Origin: Sphingomonadales bacterium
Lineage (GTDB): Bacteria; Pseudomonadota; Alphaproteobacteria; Sphingomonadales; Sphingomonadaceae
Reading direction: 5' to 3'
Length of the DNA stretch: 64,000 nt
NCBI GenBank assembly: GCA_006226685.1
Contig: SBGG01000028.1
Coordinates: 1-64,000 of the forward strand
Shown: piece after piece, positions 38,367-47,966 of the stretch
Layout of the letters: each line of letters begins with the position of its first letter
Position numbering within the stretch: position 1 is the first letter of the stretch
Notes under the pieces: generated by a model
Told to the model about the DNA's origin: nothing
What the model saw: the letters and a program-made list of their open reading frames with translations, nothing else
The model's database searches: none
Made by a program: the position numbers and the translations under genes

Positions 38367-39632
38367 ATGGCCTCCACAAACAAGAATCATCCGCGCCATC
38401 CGCTCAAGGAAATGGGAACGACGGAATTCGTCATTATGATGGCGGCACTGATGTCGATAACGGCATTGTCGATCGATACGATGTTGCCGGCCCTGCCGCA
38501 TATTGGCCAGGAGTTGCACGTTGCCGATCCGAACGACCGGCAGATGATCATTACCCTGTTCATGATGGGGCTTGGCATCGGATCGTTGATCTATGGGCCG
38601 ATGTCGGACCGGTTCGGGCGACGGCCTGTTCTGATGGTGGCGGCGGGGCTTCAACTGCTGTCCACCTTCATCTGCGTCATCGCGCCGAGCTTTGACATAT
38701 TGCTACTCGCGCGCCTGATTGCGGGGCTCAGTATCGCGTCCTGCCGTGTCGTTGCGGTCAGCATCGTACGCGATTGTTTTCAGGGCGATGCAATGGCCCG
38801 GATCATGTCGCTGGTGATGGTGACGTTTATCATTGTGCCGGTGCTGGCGCCCAGTGTCGGGTCTCTGGTGTTGCTGGTGGCCCCCTGGCGCGCCATTTTC
38901 GGCCTGTTGGTGATGATGATCGTGGGGCTGGGGATCTGGCAATATTTACGGCTTCCCGAAACATTGCCGCCTGAAAATCGCGTCGCCATCGGCGTGTCGG
39001 ACCTGTGGCGCACATTTCTGATGGTGGTCACCAACCGCAATTCCATCGGCCATATGCTGGCGAGCGGCATCATGATGGGAGGGCTGATCGGCTTTCTCGT
39101 GTCGATTCAGCAGATCTTCTTCGACGTGTTCCACGCCGGGGATTTTTTCCCGATCGGCTTTGCGCTCATCACCATGTGGATGGGGCTGGGGGGCCTGCTC
39201 AACAGCCGTCTGGTCGAGCGGGTCGGCGCGCGGCGCCTCAGCCAGGGTGCCGTCATCGTCCTGATCCTGCTATCGCTGGTCCATTGCGTGCTCATAGTTT
39301 CCGGGCATGAGCATCTGGTGACGTTCATCATCATCCAGAGCATTACGACGACCTGCTTTTCCTTCTCGGGCGCCAATTTCAGCGCGATCTCGCTGGAACC
39401 GTTCACGCGGGGCGTAGGGCTGGCTTCGTCGATTCAGGCGGCCCTGACCACCCTGTTATCCACTGTGTTGGGCGGGATAGTGGGGGCGTCGTTCGATGGC
39501 ACGGTGCTTCCCTTGTCGGTCGGTTTTCTGGTTTTCGGAACCCTGGCCTTCTTTCTCATCGCCTGGGCCGAGCGCTGGCGTCTGTTTGCCCGCCCCGGCC
39601 ATGCGAACCTGCGCAAAGGTAATTATGTCTGA
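38367..39632 (+). CDS. Bcr/CflA-type major facilitator exporter
   Basis: The 421-residue protein has 12 predicted membrane helices. The early segments LSIDTMLPALPHIGQEL and the loop YGPMSDRFGRRPVLM (motif A between helices 2 and 3), with ARLIAGLSIASCRVVAVSIVRD in helix 4, are typical of the Bcr/CflA drug-exporter subfamily. The substrate is unknown. ATG 38367 fits the family start although its ribosome site is weak. It diverges from feoA and is followed by a strong terminator hairpin. Confidence 0.9.
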   Translation: MASTNKNHPRHPLKEMGTTEFVIMMAALMSITALSIDTMLPALPHIGQELHVADPNDRQMIITLFMMGLGIGSLIYGPMSDRFGRRPVLMVAAGLQLLSTFICVIAPSFDILLLARLIAGLSIASCRVVAVSIVRDCFQGDAMARIMSLVMVTFIIVPVLAPSVGSLVLLVAPWRAIFGLLVMMIVGLGIWQYLRLPETLPPENRVAIGVSDLWRTFLMVVTNRNSIGHMLASGIMMGGLIGFLVSIQQIFFDVFHAGDFFPIGFALITMWMGLGGLLNSRLVERVGARRLSQGAVIVLILLSLVHCVLIVSGHEHLVTFIIIQSITTTCFSFSGANFSAISLEPFTRGVGLASSIQAALTTLLSTVLGGIVGASFDGTVLPLSVGFLVFGTLAFFLIAWAERWRLFARPGHANLRKGNYV

Positions 39633-39693
39633 CGCGGGGTGAAGTTTGTCGGTCGGCATTGCGCAGCGGCAGAGCGCTGTCGAGGATATGATA

Positions 39694-39729
39694 CGGCCTC
39701 CGGACAGGTGTGATCCCGTCCGGAGGCCG
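39694..39729. terminator. strong bidirectional-type hairpin between convergent genes
   Basis: CGGCCTCCGGAC (39694-39705) and GTCCGGAGGCCG (39718-39729) form a perfect 12-base stem with a 12-base loop. CTTTGATTTC follows on the plus strand. It lies between the convergent MFS and permease genes and probably ends both transcripts. Confidence 0.7.
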
Positions 39730-39758
39730 CTTTGATTTCATCCCAGGTGAAACGGGTT

Positions 39759-41312
39759 TCAGGCGTCCTTGCCGCCCGGCGTGTGCACCCCTGGTAAGGG
39801 AGGCACGGGCTGCGGCGGTGTTTCGGGATCGTCCTCATGCACGTCGATGATGCCGCGTCCGACGAAGCTGCGATGGCGGCTATAGGTGAAATAGACGATC
39901 AGCCCGATCACCGCCCAGCCCAGGAACAGCATCTTGCTCTTCTCATCCAGGCTCAGGAAGAGATACAAGCACCCCAGGATCGACAGCGGCGCGAACAGCG
40001 TGATCGCGGGCGTACGGAACGGGCGCGTGCGGGAAGGGTCGGTGCGGCGCAGCACCAGTACTGCGATCGACACCGCCATGAACGCGAACAACGTGCCCGA
40101 GTTGGAGATGTTGGCGAGCTGGCCCACCGGGAAAAAGCCCGCGAACAGGGCCACGAAGATGCCGGTGAGCATCGTGATCACATGCGGTGTGTTGAAGCGG
40201 GGGTGAACTTTCGAAAAGATCTGCGGCAGCAGGCCGTCACGGCTCATGACGAAGAAGATACGCGTCTGTCCGAACATCATCATCAGGATAACCGACGGCA
40301 AGGCGAGGATCGCGGCAAGGCCGACCAGATTGCCGATCTGCGGCCATCCGATCTGACGCAGTGACCAGGCCAGCGCTTCCTTGGAGCAGACCACCGCCTG
40401 ATCGGCGATCGCGTTGCACTGGGCGGCGAGTTCGCGGCTGCCCGGTTCGAGTATTTCACCGCCGGGGCCCATGACCGGCTGCGCGCCGACCGTGCCGATC
40501 ACCCCCGCCGACACCAGCAGGTAGAAGACCGTGCAGATGCCGAGGCTGCCAATCAGGCCGATCGGCATGTTGCGCTGCGGATTCTTGGTCTCCTCGGCGG
40601 CGGTCGAAACCGCATCGAAACCGACATAGGCGAAGAAAATGGAAGCCGCCGCTGCCGAAATGCCGCCAAAACCGAGCGGGGCAAAGGGCTCGAACTGTTC
40701 CATTCTCATGACGGGGACGGACAGGGCGATGAAAGCGATCAGCGCGACGATCTTGATGGCAACCAGCACCGCGTTCACGGTCGCGCTTTCCTTGGTGCCG
40801 CGTACCAGCAGCAGGGTCACCAGCGCGGCGATTACCATGGCGGGCAGGTTGATGATACCGCCGTCAAACGGCCCGAGCGTCAGCGCATCCGATATATCGG
40901 TGCCGAGGGCATGTTCGAGATAGCCGATCATATAGCCAGACCAGCCGACCGACACCGCGCCGGCGGCAACCGCATATTCGAGGATCAGCGCCCAGCCGAC
41001 CATCCAGGCGATGATTTCGCCCATCACTGCATAGCTATAGGTATAGGCGGAACCGGAAACCGGCACCATCGATGCCATTTCCGCGTAACAAAGTGCGGCT
41101 ACTGCGCAGACGAAACCAGCGATGATGAAGCTGATCATCATGCCCGGTCCGGCTTTTTGCGCGGCTTCAGCCGTCAGAACGAAGATGCCGGTGCCGATCA
41201 CGGCACCGATGCCGAGCATGGTGAGCTGGAACGCACCCAGAGAACGGTGGAGGGATTTTTTCTCCGCTGTCGCCAATATGGCGTCCAGTGGTTTGATACG
41301 ACCGAAGATCAT
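39759..41312 (-). CDS. APC family amino acid permease (cationic amino acid transporter-like)
   Basis: This 517-residue inner-membrane transporter has about 12 helices and the APC fold opening (LTMLGIGAVIGTGIFVLTA near residue 30, the unwound helix 1 substrate site). The FFAYVGFDAVSTAAEETKNP segment near 225 is characteristic of the cationic amino acid transporter branch. An inserted loop with Cys (AAQCNAIADQAVVCSKEAL) lies before helix 7 or so. A C-terminal Pro-rich tail ends in HTPGGKDA. The specific amino acid is unknown. Confidence 0.92.
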   Translation of the reverse strand: MIFGRIKPLDAILATAEKKSLHRSLGAFQLTMLGIGAVIGTGIFVLTAEAAQKAGPGMMISFIIAGFVCAVAALCYAEMASMVPVSGSAYTYSYAVMGEIIAWMVGWALILEYAVAAGAVSVGWSGYMIGYLEHALGTDISDALTLGPFDGGIINLPAMVIAALVTLLLVRGTKESATVNAVLVAIKIVALIAFIALSVPVMRMEQFEPFAPLGFGGISAAAASIFFAYVGFDAVSTAAEETKNPQRNMPIGLIGSLGICTVFYLLVSAGVIGTVGAQPVMGPGGEILEPGSRELAAQCNAIADQAVVCSKEALAWSLRQIGWPQIGNLVGLAAILALPSVILMMMFGQTRIFFVMSRDGLLPQIFSKVHPRFNTPHVITMLTGIFVALFAGFFPVGQLANISNSGTLFAFMAVSIAVLVLRRTDPSRTRPFRTPAITLFAPLSILGCLYLFLSLDEKSKMLFLGWAVIGLIVYFTYSRHRSFVGRGIIDVHEDDPETPPQPVPPLPGVHTPGGKDA

Positions 41313-41503
41313 TCAGTTGGCCCCTTTGTCGATATGTGGCGCTGCAACAAAAAAACTGCGCGCTATCTTTGGAAAGGGAGACTATCGGCTAATCCCGGAG
41401 ACGCAAGGGGCCTCGCAATGCGTTGGAAAATTAGCATGAATTTACCCAAACTGAGCATTTCAGGTAAAATTATTGCGCATTTTGCCGGTGACAGGCGCGT
41501 GGA

Positions 41504-41881
41504 TCATCGTGCGAGCATCGGGCCCAGCGGTCGCCCGGCAAAAATATGGATATGCAGGTGCGGAACTTCCTGTCCGCCATGGTTGCCGACATTGGCGAGC
41601 AGTCGGTAGCCGGGCTCGACATGGCCGGCCTCCCGGGCGACATGGCCGACCGCGCGGACGAAGCCGCCGATTTCGGCATCGCTTGCCCGGGCCGAGAAAT
41701 CGTCCCAGCTTACATAACGGCCCTTGGGAATGATGAGGATATGGGTGGGCGCCTGCGGGTTGATGTCGTGAAAGGCATAGGCCCAGTCATCCTCATAGAC
41801 CTTCTTGCTCGGGATTTCGCCGCGCAGGATCTTCGCGAACACATTGTCGTCGTCATAAGGCAATGTGGGGTCGATGGGCAT
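41504..41881 (-). CDS. HIT family nucleotide hydrolase (HinT-like)
   Basis: The 125-residue product has the histidine-triad motif HLHIHIF near residues 109-115 and the typical start FAKILRGEIPSKKVYEDD. HinT proteins hydrolyse nucleoside phosphoramidates, for example AMP-lysine. It is 11 bases downstream of hisE at the end of the hisBHAFE operon, a frequent neighbour in alphaproteobacteria, so it is probably cotranscribed with the histidine genes. Confidence 0.93.
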   Translation of the reverse strand: MPIDPTLPYDDDNVFAKILRGEIPSKKVYEDDWAYAFHDINPQAPTHILIIPKGRYVSWDDFSARASDAEIGGFVRAVGHVAREAGHVEPGYRLLANVGNHGGQEVPHLHIHIFAGRPLGPMLAR

Positions 41882-41892
41882 GGGCCTTGTCC

Positions 41893-42213
41893 TTATTCCT
41901 TGGGGCGGGCGGCTTTTTCGGCGAGGCCGGAAACGCCTTCCCGCCGGTCCAGCTCCGCGCAGATGTCATCGAGAGTGAGCCCCATATCGGCGAGCAGCAC
42001 GGTGAGGTGAAACAGCAGGTCAGCCCCTTCCTTCACCACTTCTGCGCGGTCGTCCGCCATCGCCGCGATCACCGTCTCGACCGCTTCCTCGCCCAGCTTC
42101 TGGGCGATCTTGGCGCGGCCTTTTGCGGTCAGCTTCGCGACATAGGAAGCGGACGGATCGGCCGAGCGGCGTTGATGGATCGTATGTTCGAGGCGGTCCA
42201 GGCTATCACGCAT
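41893..42213 (-). CDS. hisE: phosphoribosyl-ATP diphosphatase
   Basis: HisE removes pyrophosphate from phosphoribosyl-ATP in step two of histidine synthesis. The 106-residue helical product has the MazG-like Glu-rich metal site: LGEEAVETVIAAMADD near residue 40 and EGADLLFHLTVLLAD near 62. It is a stand-alone HisE, with no HisI cyclohydrolase domain attached; hisI is not in this window. It lies 78 bases after hisF. Confidence 0.95.
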   Translation of the reverse strand: MRDSLDRLEHTIHQRRSADPSASYVAKLTAKGRAKIAQKLGEEAVETVIAAMADDRAEVVKEGADLLFHLTVLLADMGLTLDDICAELDRREGVSGLAEKAARPKE

Positions 42214-42291
42214 GGGCGCTGTTTGCGCGCTCGGGCGGGCGCGGTCAAGCGGGTTGGGTGTTTTGCGGGAGCGAACGGAAATGATGACCGG

Positions 42292-43077
42292 TCAGAGCAC
42301 CGGCGTGCGGACCGGAATGCCCGCTGCGGCCAGCGCCGCATGCGCCTCGCCGATCGTATGCTGACCGAAATGGAAGATTGAGGCGGCAAGCACCGCGCTC
42401 GCATGGCCGATGGTCACGCCCTCGACCAGATGCTCCAGCGTGCCGACGCCGCCGCTGGCGATCACCGGCACGGATACCGCATCGGCGATGGTGCGTGTCA
42501 GCTCCAGATCATAGCCCCGCTTGGTGCCGTCGCCATCCATCGAAGTGACCAGCAATTCGCCCGCGCCCAATGTCGCGAGGCGAATGGCATGTTCCAGCGC
42601 GTCGATGCCGGTCGAACGGCGGCCGCCATGGGTGAATATCTCCCAGCGCGGGCTGCCGTCGGCATGGGGTTCGACCCGGCGGGCGTCCACGCTGCCGACG
42701 ATGCATTGCGCGCCGAAGCGGTCGGCAATGTCGGCCACCACTTCGGGCCGGGCGACGGCCGCGCTGTTGACCGCGACCTTGTCGGCCCCGGCGAGCAGCA
42801 GGGCGCGCGCATCCTCGGGCGACCGCACGCCGCCGCCGACCGTCACCGGCATGAAGCATACTTCCGCCGTGCGGCGCACCACGTCGATGATCGTGCCGCG
42901 ATCCTCATGGCTGGCGGTGATATCGAGAAAGCAGAGTTCATCCGCCCCGGCGGCATCATAAAGCCGGGCCTGCTCGACCGGATCGCCCGCATCGGCGAGG
43001 TCGACGAAGTTCACACCCTTGACCACGCGGCCATTGGCGACATCGAGACAGGGAATGACGCGGGTACGGACGGTCAC
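42292..43077 (-). CDS. hisF: imidazole glycerol phosphate synthase cyclase subunit
   Basis: HisF takes ammonia from HisH and makes imidazole glycerol phosphate and AICAR. AICAR feeds to purH, which is also in this window. The 261-residue barrel has [19 protein letters not shown] with the catalytic Asp near residue 11, [10 protein letters not shown] near 45, and the second catalytic Asp in [15 protein letters not shown] near 180. The phosphate-binding loops VGGGVRS and ASGGVGT are both present. It lies 11 bases after hisA. Confidence 0.97.
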   Translation of the reverse strand: MTVRTRVIPCLDVANGRVVKGVNFVDLADAGDPVEQARLYDAAGADELCFLDITASHEDRGTIIDVVRRTAEVCFMPVTVGGGVRSPEDARALLLAGADKVAVNSAAVARPEVVADIADRFGAQCIVGSVDARRVEPHADGSPRWEIFTHGGRRSTGIDALEHAIRLATLGAGELLVTSMDGDGTKRGYDLELTRTIADAVSVPVIASGGVGTLEHLVEGVTIGHASAVLAASIFHFGQHTIGEAHAALAAAGIPVRTPVL

Positions 43078-43088
43078 GCGATTTCCCC

Positions 43089-43823
43089 TTATTCCGCCGC
43101 CGCCACGGCGAGCGCGGCCTTCAGGTCCAGACGCCCGTCATAGAGGGCGCGGCCGGTAATGACGCCTTCGATCCCGTCCTGCGCATGGAGCGCCAGCACG
43201 CGAATATCCCCGATACCGGCGACGCCGCCGCTGGCGATCACCGGGATGGAGCAGCCACGAGCCAGATCGACCGTCGCCGCGACATTGCAGCCTTTGAGCA
43301 AGCCGTCGCGCCCGACATCGGTGAACAGCAGGCTGGCGACGCCTGCATCCTCGAACCGGCGGGCGAGGTCGATAACCGGCATGTCGCTCTTTTCGGCCCA
43401 GCCCTCGGTCGCGATCATGCCGTCGCGCGCATCGACCGCGACGACGATGCCGCCGGGAAAGTCGCGCGCCGCGCTCTTCACAAAGTCCGGGTCCTTGAGC
43501 GCGGCCGTGCCGATGACAAGGCGCGATACGCCCAGATCGAACCAGCGTTCCACCGCCTCGCGGTTGCGGATGCCGCCGCCCAGCTGCACATGGCCCGGAA
43601 AGGCGCGGACGATGCTTTCGACCGCCCCGCCATTGACGGCCTTGCCCGCGAAGCTGCCGTCGAGATCGACGACATGAAGATGCTGTGCCCCCGCTTCGGC
43701 AAAGAGCAGGGCCTGCGCCGCAGGATCGTCACCGTACACCGTGGCGCGGTCCATATCGCCTTCGGCAAGGCGCACCACCTGACCCCCTTTGAGGTCGATC
43801 GCAGGGAAGACGATGATGCTCAT
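43089..43823 (-). CDS. hisA: phosphoribosylformimino-AICAR-P isomerase
   Basis: HisA isomerises ProFAR to PRFAR, the substrate of HisF-HisH. The 244-residue barrel opens with [17 protein letters not shown] (catalytic Asp near residue 9) and has [17 protein letters not shown] near 80, [14 protein letters not shown] near 164 (second Asp) and VIASGGVAG near 192. ATG 43823 fits the family. It is read between hisH (13 bases upstream) and hisF. Confidence 0.97.
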   Translation of the reverse strand: MSIIVFPAIDLKGGQVVRLAEGDMDRATVYGDDPAAQALLFAEAGAQHLHVVDLDGSFAGKAVNGGAVESIVRAFPGHVQLGGGIRNREAVERWFDLGVSRLVIGTAALKDPDFVKSAARDFPGGIVVAVDARDGMIATEGWAEKSDMPVIDLARRFEDAGVASLLFTDVGRDGLLKGCNVAATVDLARGCSIPVIASGGVAGIGDIRVLALHAQDGIEGVITGRALYDGRLDLKAALAVAAAE

Positions 43824-43836
43824 CCCAAAATTTCCA

Positions 43837-44451
43837 TTAAGGCGTCCAGTCGAGAAAGCGGGAGAGGAAGGAAAGGCCGTAGCGCTGGCTCTTTTCCGGG
43901 TGGAACTGTACGCCGATGATCGTGTCGCGCGCGACCGCGGCGACCAGTGGACCGCCATGATCGGTGGTCGCGACGACATCGCCCCGGTCGGCGGCATCGA
44001 AATGATAGCTGTGCAGAAAATAGGCCTCGCCCGCTTCGATCAGCGGATGAGGCGTCGCGGGCGTTACCGTGTTCCACCCCATATGCGGCACCTTGATTGC
44101 CGGGTCTGTGGGTTCGATCCGCCGCACCGTGCCCCCGATCCAGCCCAGCCCTTCATGGATGCCGAATTCCTCGCCCCGGTCCGCGAGCAATTGCATGCCG
44201 ACGCAGATACCGAGAAAGGGCGTGGCGCGGGCATGGACCGCCTCGCTCATCGCCTCGACCACGCCGGGCAGGTTGTAAAGCCCGTCGCGGCAGGCACGAA
44301 AGGCGCCGACGCCGGGGAGAACGATACGATCCGCACGGGCGACAATGTCAGGGTCGGCGGTGATGGTGACATCCTGTGCGCCCGCCTTCACCAGCGCATT
44401 GTGGACCGAGTGCAGATTACCCGCGCCATAATCGATCAGGGCGATGGTCAT
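43837..44451 (-). CDS. hisH: imidazole glycerol phosphate synthase glutaminase subunit
   Basis: HisH hydrolyses glutamine and tunnels ammonia to HisF. The 204-residue class I amidotransferase has [13 protein letters not shown] at the start, LPGVGAF near residue 45, the nucleophile Cys in [11 protein letters not shown] near 79, and the His-Glu pair of the triad in VQFHPEKSQ near 187. The ATG at 44451 overlaps the hisB stop by four bases. Confidence 0.96.
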   Translation of the reverse strand: MTIALIDYGAGNLHSVHNALVKAGAQDVTITADPDIVARADRIVLPGVGAFRACRDGLYNLPGVVEAMSEAVHARATPFLGICVGMQLLADRGEEFGIHEGLGWIGGTVRRIEPTDPAIKVPHMGWNTVTPATPHPLIEAGEAYFLHSYHFDAADRGDVVATTDHGGPLVAAVARDTIIGVQFHPEKSQRYGLSFLSRFLDWTP

Positions 44452-45056
44452 TCCGCCGCGGGCCCTCCACCCAGCATACCTTTCGTCGACGGGATGCTGT
44501 CGGCCTTGCGCGGGTCGATTTCCACCGCGATGCGCAGCGCGCGGGCGAGACCCTTGAACAGGCTCTCGATGATATGGTGATTGTTCTGGCCGTAGAGGCA
44601 TTCGGCATGCAGGGTGATGCCCGCCGCCACCGCGAAGCTCTGGAACCAGTGTTCGAACAATTCCGTATCCATCTCACCCAGACGCGGCGTGGTGAACTCC
44701 GCTTTCCAGACCAGATAGGGCCGCCCGGAAATGTCGAGCGCGACGCGGGAGAGGGTCTCGTCCATCGGCGAATAGGCGCTGCCATAGCGGGTGATGCCGC
44801 GCTTGTCGCCCAGCGCCCTGGCCAGCGCCTCGCCGATCGCGATGCCGGTATCCTCGGTCGTGTGGTGCTGATCGATATGCAGGTCGCCCTTCGCCTCGAC
44901 CATGAGGTCGATCAGCGAATGGCGTGAAAGCTGCTCGAGCATATGGTCGAGGAAACCGATGCCGGTCGACACCTGATAGGCACCGGTGCCGTCGAGATCG
45001 AGAGAGACACGGACCGAGGTTTCCCCGGTCGTCCGCTGAATTTCGGCCTTGCGCAT
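44448..45056 (-). CDS. hisB: imidazoleglycerol-phosphate dehydratase
   Basis: HisB dehydrates imidazole glycerol phosphate to imidazole acetol phosphate, using manganese. The 202-residue product is the monofunctional form without a phosphatase domain. It has the metal-binding motif pair [17 protein letters not shown] near residue 63 and [19 protein letters not shown] near 155, plus [16 protein letters not shown] near 31. It is first in the hisB-hisH-hisA-hisF-hisE-hit operon. The frame is open far upstream, but the ATG at 45056 is the family start. It diverges from sspB with 126 bases between. Confidence 0.96.
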   Translation of the reverse strand: MRKAEIQRTTGETSVRVSLDLDGTGAYQVSTGIGFLDHMLEQLSRHSLIDLMVEAKGDLHIDQHHTTEDTGIAIGEALARALGDKRGITRYGSAYSPMDETLSRVALDISGRPYLVWKAEFTTPRLGEMDTELFEHWFQSFAVAAGITLHAECLYGQNNHHIIESLFKGLARALRIAVEIDPRKADSIPSTKGMLGGGPAAE

Positions 45057-45147
45057 GCCGCCCCTATAACGCGGATTCGCGCGCACGCAATCTTTCTGGT
45101 CGTTCCGATATTCTGGCGATCCTCGCACTGCATGATCGCGCAAAGGG

Positions 45148-45175
45148 TTGACCGTATATATGCCTGCGCTAGGTA
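45148..45175 (+). promoter_or_regulatory. putative sigma-70 promoter of sspB
   Basis: TTGACC (45148-45153) and TAGGTA (45170-45175) are separated by 16 bases. The -10 box ends only seven bases before the sspB ATG, so transcription would begin at or very near the start codon, giving a leaderless or nearly leaderless message. The -10 match is imperfect. Confidence 0.3.
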
Positions 45176-45182
45176 GGAACGC

Positions 45183-45671
45183 ATGAGTGATACCCTGCCC
45201 GACAGCCTGATTCCCTATGACGAAATCGTGCAGGAAGCACTGCGCGCGGTGGTCGGGCGCGTGCTCGGCGAGGTGGAGCGGTCCGGCGGCCTGCCCGGCG
45301 ACCATCATTTCTACATCACCTTCAAGACGCAGGCGCCGGGTGTCGATATTCCCCGTCGTCTGGTCGAGCGGTTTCCCGACGAGATGACGATCGTTCTCCA
45401 GAATAAATTCTGGGACCTGAAGGTACTGGAAGACCATTTTCAGGTCAGCCTGACCTTCAACCAGGTTCCGGCGCTGCTCATCATTCCTTTCAGGGCGATC
45501 ACTGCCTTTGTCGATCCGGCGGTGAATTTCGCGCTTCAGTTTCAGGCGCAGGCGCCCGAGGTCGAGCCGGAACAGCCTGAGCCCGCCGAAAATGATGTGC
45601 CGGGCGTCGCGCCGAAAGAAAATGGCGACGGCTCCAATGTCGTTACCGTCGATTTCGGCAAGCGCAAATAG
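45183..45671 (+). CDS. sspB: SspB family ClpXP proteolysis adaptor
   Basis: SspB tethers ssrA-tagged and other substrates to the ClpXP protease. The 162-residue product is the alphaproteobacterial type: [20 protein letters not shown] at the start, the [17 protein letters not shown] strands near residue 40, and [21 protein letters not shown] near 78. An acidic Pro-rich linker follows, and the C-terminal [11 protein letters not shown] motif docks on ClpX. The family's linker and tail are intact. Confidence 0.95.
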   Translation: MSDTLPDSLIPYDEIVQEALRAVVGRVLGEVERSGGLPGDHHFYITFKTQAPGVDIPRRLVERFPDEMTIVLQNKFWDLKVLEDHFQVSLTFNQVPALLIIPFRAITAFVDPAVNFALQFQAQAPEVEPEQPEPAENDVPGVAPKENGDGSNVVTVDFGKRK

Positions 45672-45728
45672 GTGGGGCGAGCTCCGATGCGGATCAGGCG
45701 GAACAGAAAGGGCGACCCGAAAGTTGAC

Positions 45729-46031
45729 ATGACTGCCAGCAAAAAGCGGAGTCCTGTCATCATGATCGGTAAGGTTGTCGGGGGAGTCATCGGATCGCGC
45801 ATCGCCGAAGGGGCCGGAAAATCCGGCCTGCTGGGCGGTGCCGCAGGCATGGTGGTGAGTCGTTTCGTTCGGAAGTCGCCTGTGGGTGCGCTGATGGTTG
45901 GCGGTGCCTGGGTCGGGCACAAGCTCTACAAGCGTAATCAGGAGCGCAAGTTCGAGGCGGCAGCGAAGGCCGCCAGGCCGGTGAAGCCCGCCGATCCGGC
46001 CACGCCGCCGCCGGGAAGCGGCAAGACCTGA
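45729..46031 (+). CDS. hypothetical glycine-rich membrane-associated protein
   Basis: The 100-residue product has a Gly/Ala-rich core (about residues 12-60) with glycine-zipper-like spacing ([45 protein letters not shown]), suggesting membrane insertion. Basic and Pro/Ala-rich tails follow. I recognise no family with certainty. ATG 45729 is chosen since the core starts there; ATG 45687 or GTG 45672 are possible, the latter touching the sspB stop. It follows sspB closely and may be cotranscribed. Confidence 0.6.
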   Translation: MTASKKRSPVIMIGKVVGGVIGSRIAEGAGKSGLLGGAAGMVVSRFVRKSPVGALMVGGAWVGHKLYKRNQERKFEAAAKAARPVKPADPATPPPGSGKT

Positions 46032-46153
46032 ATCGACCGGCCGTTACCGTGTCGGCTTATGCCGGGGCGCGGCGCAATAGGCTCGTTGCATTCTGGCTCA
46101 ACCCGTAAGGCGTATTGCACCCCGTGATGCCCCCGCCTCTCGATCGTCTGCTC

Positions 46154-46729
46154 CTATAGCGCGGCCTGCCAGTGGCGGATCGCTTCGACCGGCCAGGTCA
46201 GCATCAGCACGTTGAGCGTCAGATTGTCACGGATCATCACCAGAGTGAACAGCTCGAACAGGATGGCGATCAGCAGCGTAACCTTCGCCGGAGCACGGGC
46301 GGCGAACAGAAAGCCGAGCATCATCATCAGGATGTCGCTCATGCTGTTGAGCACTGAGTCGCCGGTATAACCAAGCGCAATGGTCGCGGTGCGATAGCGG
46401 TCGATGATGACCGGAGAATTTTCGAGCAATTCCCAGCCGGCCTCGATCGCGACCGCGACGGCAAGGCGGGTTTCCACCCGCATCCACTGACGCAGCAGCC
46501 ACCATGTCAGCGCGTAGAAGAGGAAGCCGTGGATGATATGGCTGAAACTATACCAGTCGGCGATATGCTGGCTGTTGCCGGAGGAGTGGACCGCGCCTTC
46601 CCAGAATTTGACCGTGCCGCAGGTGCAGATTGGCGGGCGGCCCATGGCCAGCAAGGTGACGGCCGTGGCCAGCAACAGGAGGGCGATCAGGATCAGTGCG
46701 CGCCTGCGCGATTGTTTGTGCCGCCTCAT
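46154..46729 (-). CDS. DUF2585 family membrane protein
   Basis: The 191-residue protein matches DUF2585/UPF0314: an N-terminal membrane helix after a very basic start (RRHKQSRRR), the conserved [11 protein letters not shown] near residue 35, [20 protein letters not shown] near 53 and [18 protein letters not shown] near 124. Four or so membrane helices are predicted, and Cys, His, Glu and Asp are conserved in the membrane core. The family has no known function. GGGAGGG before ATG 46729 supports this start. It diverges from gmk by 68 bases. Confidence 0.9.
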   Translation of the reverse strand: MRRHKQSRRRALILIALLLLATAVTLLAMGRPPICTCGTVKFWEGAVHSSGNSQHIADWYSFSHIIHGFLFYALTWWLLRQWMRVETRLAVAVAIEAGWELLENSPVIIDRYRTATIALGYTGDSVLNSMSDILMMMLGFLFAARAPAKVTLLIAILFELFTLVMIRDNLTLNVLMLTWPVEAIRHWQAAL

Positions 46730-46763
46730 GCTTCCCTCCCCATGGTTTCTCCTTTCTTGGATA

Positions 46764-46792
46764 TTGACGCGCCGCCTTGTGCGCGGCACTAG
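46764..46792 (+). promoter_or_regulatory. putative promoter of gmk
   Basis: TTGACG (46764-46769) and CACTAG (46787-46792) are 17 bases apart, and the -10 box ends five bases before the gmk ATG. As at sspB, this would give an almost leaderless transcript. The -10 is weak, so this is tentative. Confidence 0.25.
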
Positions 46793-46797
46793 CAGGC

Positions 46798-47466
46798 ATG
46801 GCTGCAACCGACCAGAATGATCCCCACGGTTTCAAACGCCGTGGCCTGCTTTTCGTCCTCTCGTCCCCTTCCGGCGCGGGCAAATCGACCATTTCGCGCA
46901 TGTTGCTGGAGGCCGATGCCGGGTTACAGATGTCGGTATCCGCGACCACCCGGCCCATGCGTCCGGGGGAGGTCGACGGCAGGGATTATCATTTCGTGGA
47001 TCTGGAGCGGTTTCGCGCAATGACCGCGAACCACGAATTCCTCGAATGGGCGCATGTGTTCGGCAACCGCTACGGCACGCCTCGTGCTCCGGTCGACAGG
47101 ATGCTGGAGGCGGGGCGCGATGTGCTGTTCGATATTGACTGGCAGGGGGCGCAGCAATTGCACCAGATTGCCGGGGGCGATGTGGTGCGGGTGTTCATCC
47201 TGCCGCCGTCCATTGCAGAGCTGGAACGCCGCCTGCGCGCGCGCGGGACGGACAGCGAGGACGTGATCGTCGGCCGCATGAGCCGGGCCGCCAATGAGAT
47301 CGCTCACTGGGATGGCTATGATTATGTGCTGGTCAATGACGATGCGCAGGTCTGCTTCGAAAAGGTGCGCACCATCCTTGAGGCCGAACGACTGAAACGC
47401 AGCCGCCAGACGGGTCTCATCGGCTTTATCCGCGGCCTTCAGAAACGCGCCGAGGGCGAGGTCTGA
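46798..47466 (+). CDS. gmk: guanylate kinase
   Basis: Gmk converts GMP to GDP with ATP. The 222-residue product has the P-loop [15 protein letters not shown] at about residues 22-36, the GMP-binding [21 protein letters not shown] near 46, and [20 protein letters not shown] near 82. It also has the [13 protein letters not shown] strand-helix and [13 protein letters not shown] lid. ATG 46798 gives the usual length. It is a single-gene unit. Confidence 0.97.
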   Translation: MAATDQNDPHGFKRRGLLFVLSSPSGAGKSTISRMLLEADAGLQMSVSATTRPMRPGEVDGRDYHFVDLERFRAMTANHEFLEWAHVFGNRYGTPRAPVDRMLEAGRDVLFDIDWQGAQQLHQIAGGDVVRVFILPPSIAELERRLRARGTDSEDVIVGRMSRAANEIAHWDGYDYVLVNDDAQVCFEKVRTILEAERLKRSRQTGLIGFIRGLQKRAEGEV

Positions 47467-47496
47467 CCCCATCCGGACCGGGGGGTGACGAAGGGA

Positions 47497-47922
47497 TTAC
47501 TCCCGGATCTTCGTCCAGACCTGCGATTTGCAGCCGATATTGCGTAGCAGGCAGCCGCGGCCTTCCATATGGTGGGAATCGATCACGCTGATCGTGCCGG
47601 AAAAGGTCTTGCCAATGTCGGGCACATAGACCTTGCCGCGCCATATGCCGGGTTTTTCCTGGGTGAAACCGTGGAACAGGGTCGAACCGATCAGCGGTGT
47701 GTCACTGCCCTTGGCGGCGTCGTTCTGAGCCTTTTCATTGGCCCAGATCACCTTGCCGCACATCCGGTCGTCACATTGTATGACGCGGATATGGACGCTG
47801 TTCTTGGGGTTGCGCCATATGCCGAAGGAGCGGTCTGTGGAGGTGGTGGCGGTGGCGCCATTGGCGATGCAGAGGAGGCTGAAAGCCAGCATGATTCTGG
47901 CAATGATGCGAGAGCTTCCCAT
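47497..47922 (-). CDS. DUF2147 family secreted protein
   Basis: The 141-residue product has a signal peptide (about residues 1-25, ending ATA) and a single DUF2147 domain: GIWRNPKNSVHIRVIQCDDRMCGKVIWA near residue 34, GKVYVPDIGKTFSGTISV near 96, and a GCLLRNIGCKSQVW end. It has four Cys that may form disulphides. DUF2147 proteins are periplasmic beta-barrel-like proteins of unknown role, often linked to envelope upkeep. It is convergent with gmk. Confidence 0.9.
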   Translation of the reverse strand: MGSSRIIARIMLAFSLLCIANGATATTSTDRSFGIWRNPKNSVHIRVIQCDDRMCGKVIWANEKAQNDAAKGSDTPLIGSTLFHGFTQEKPGIWRGKVYVPDIGKTFSGTISVIDSHHMEGRGCLLRNIGCKSQVWTKIRE

Positions 47923-47966
47923 GGCGGTTTCTCCAGTAGTCCGGACTGTCCGGTTTCGTTGCCCGT

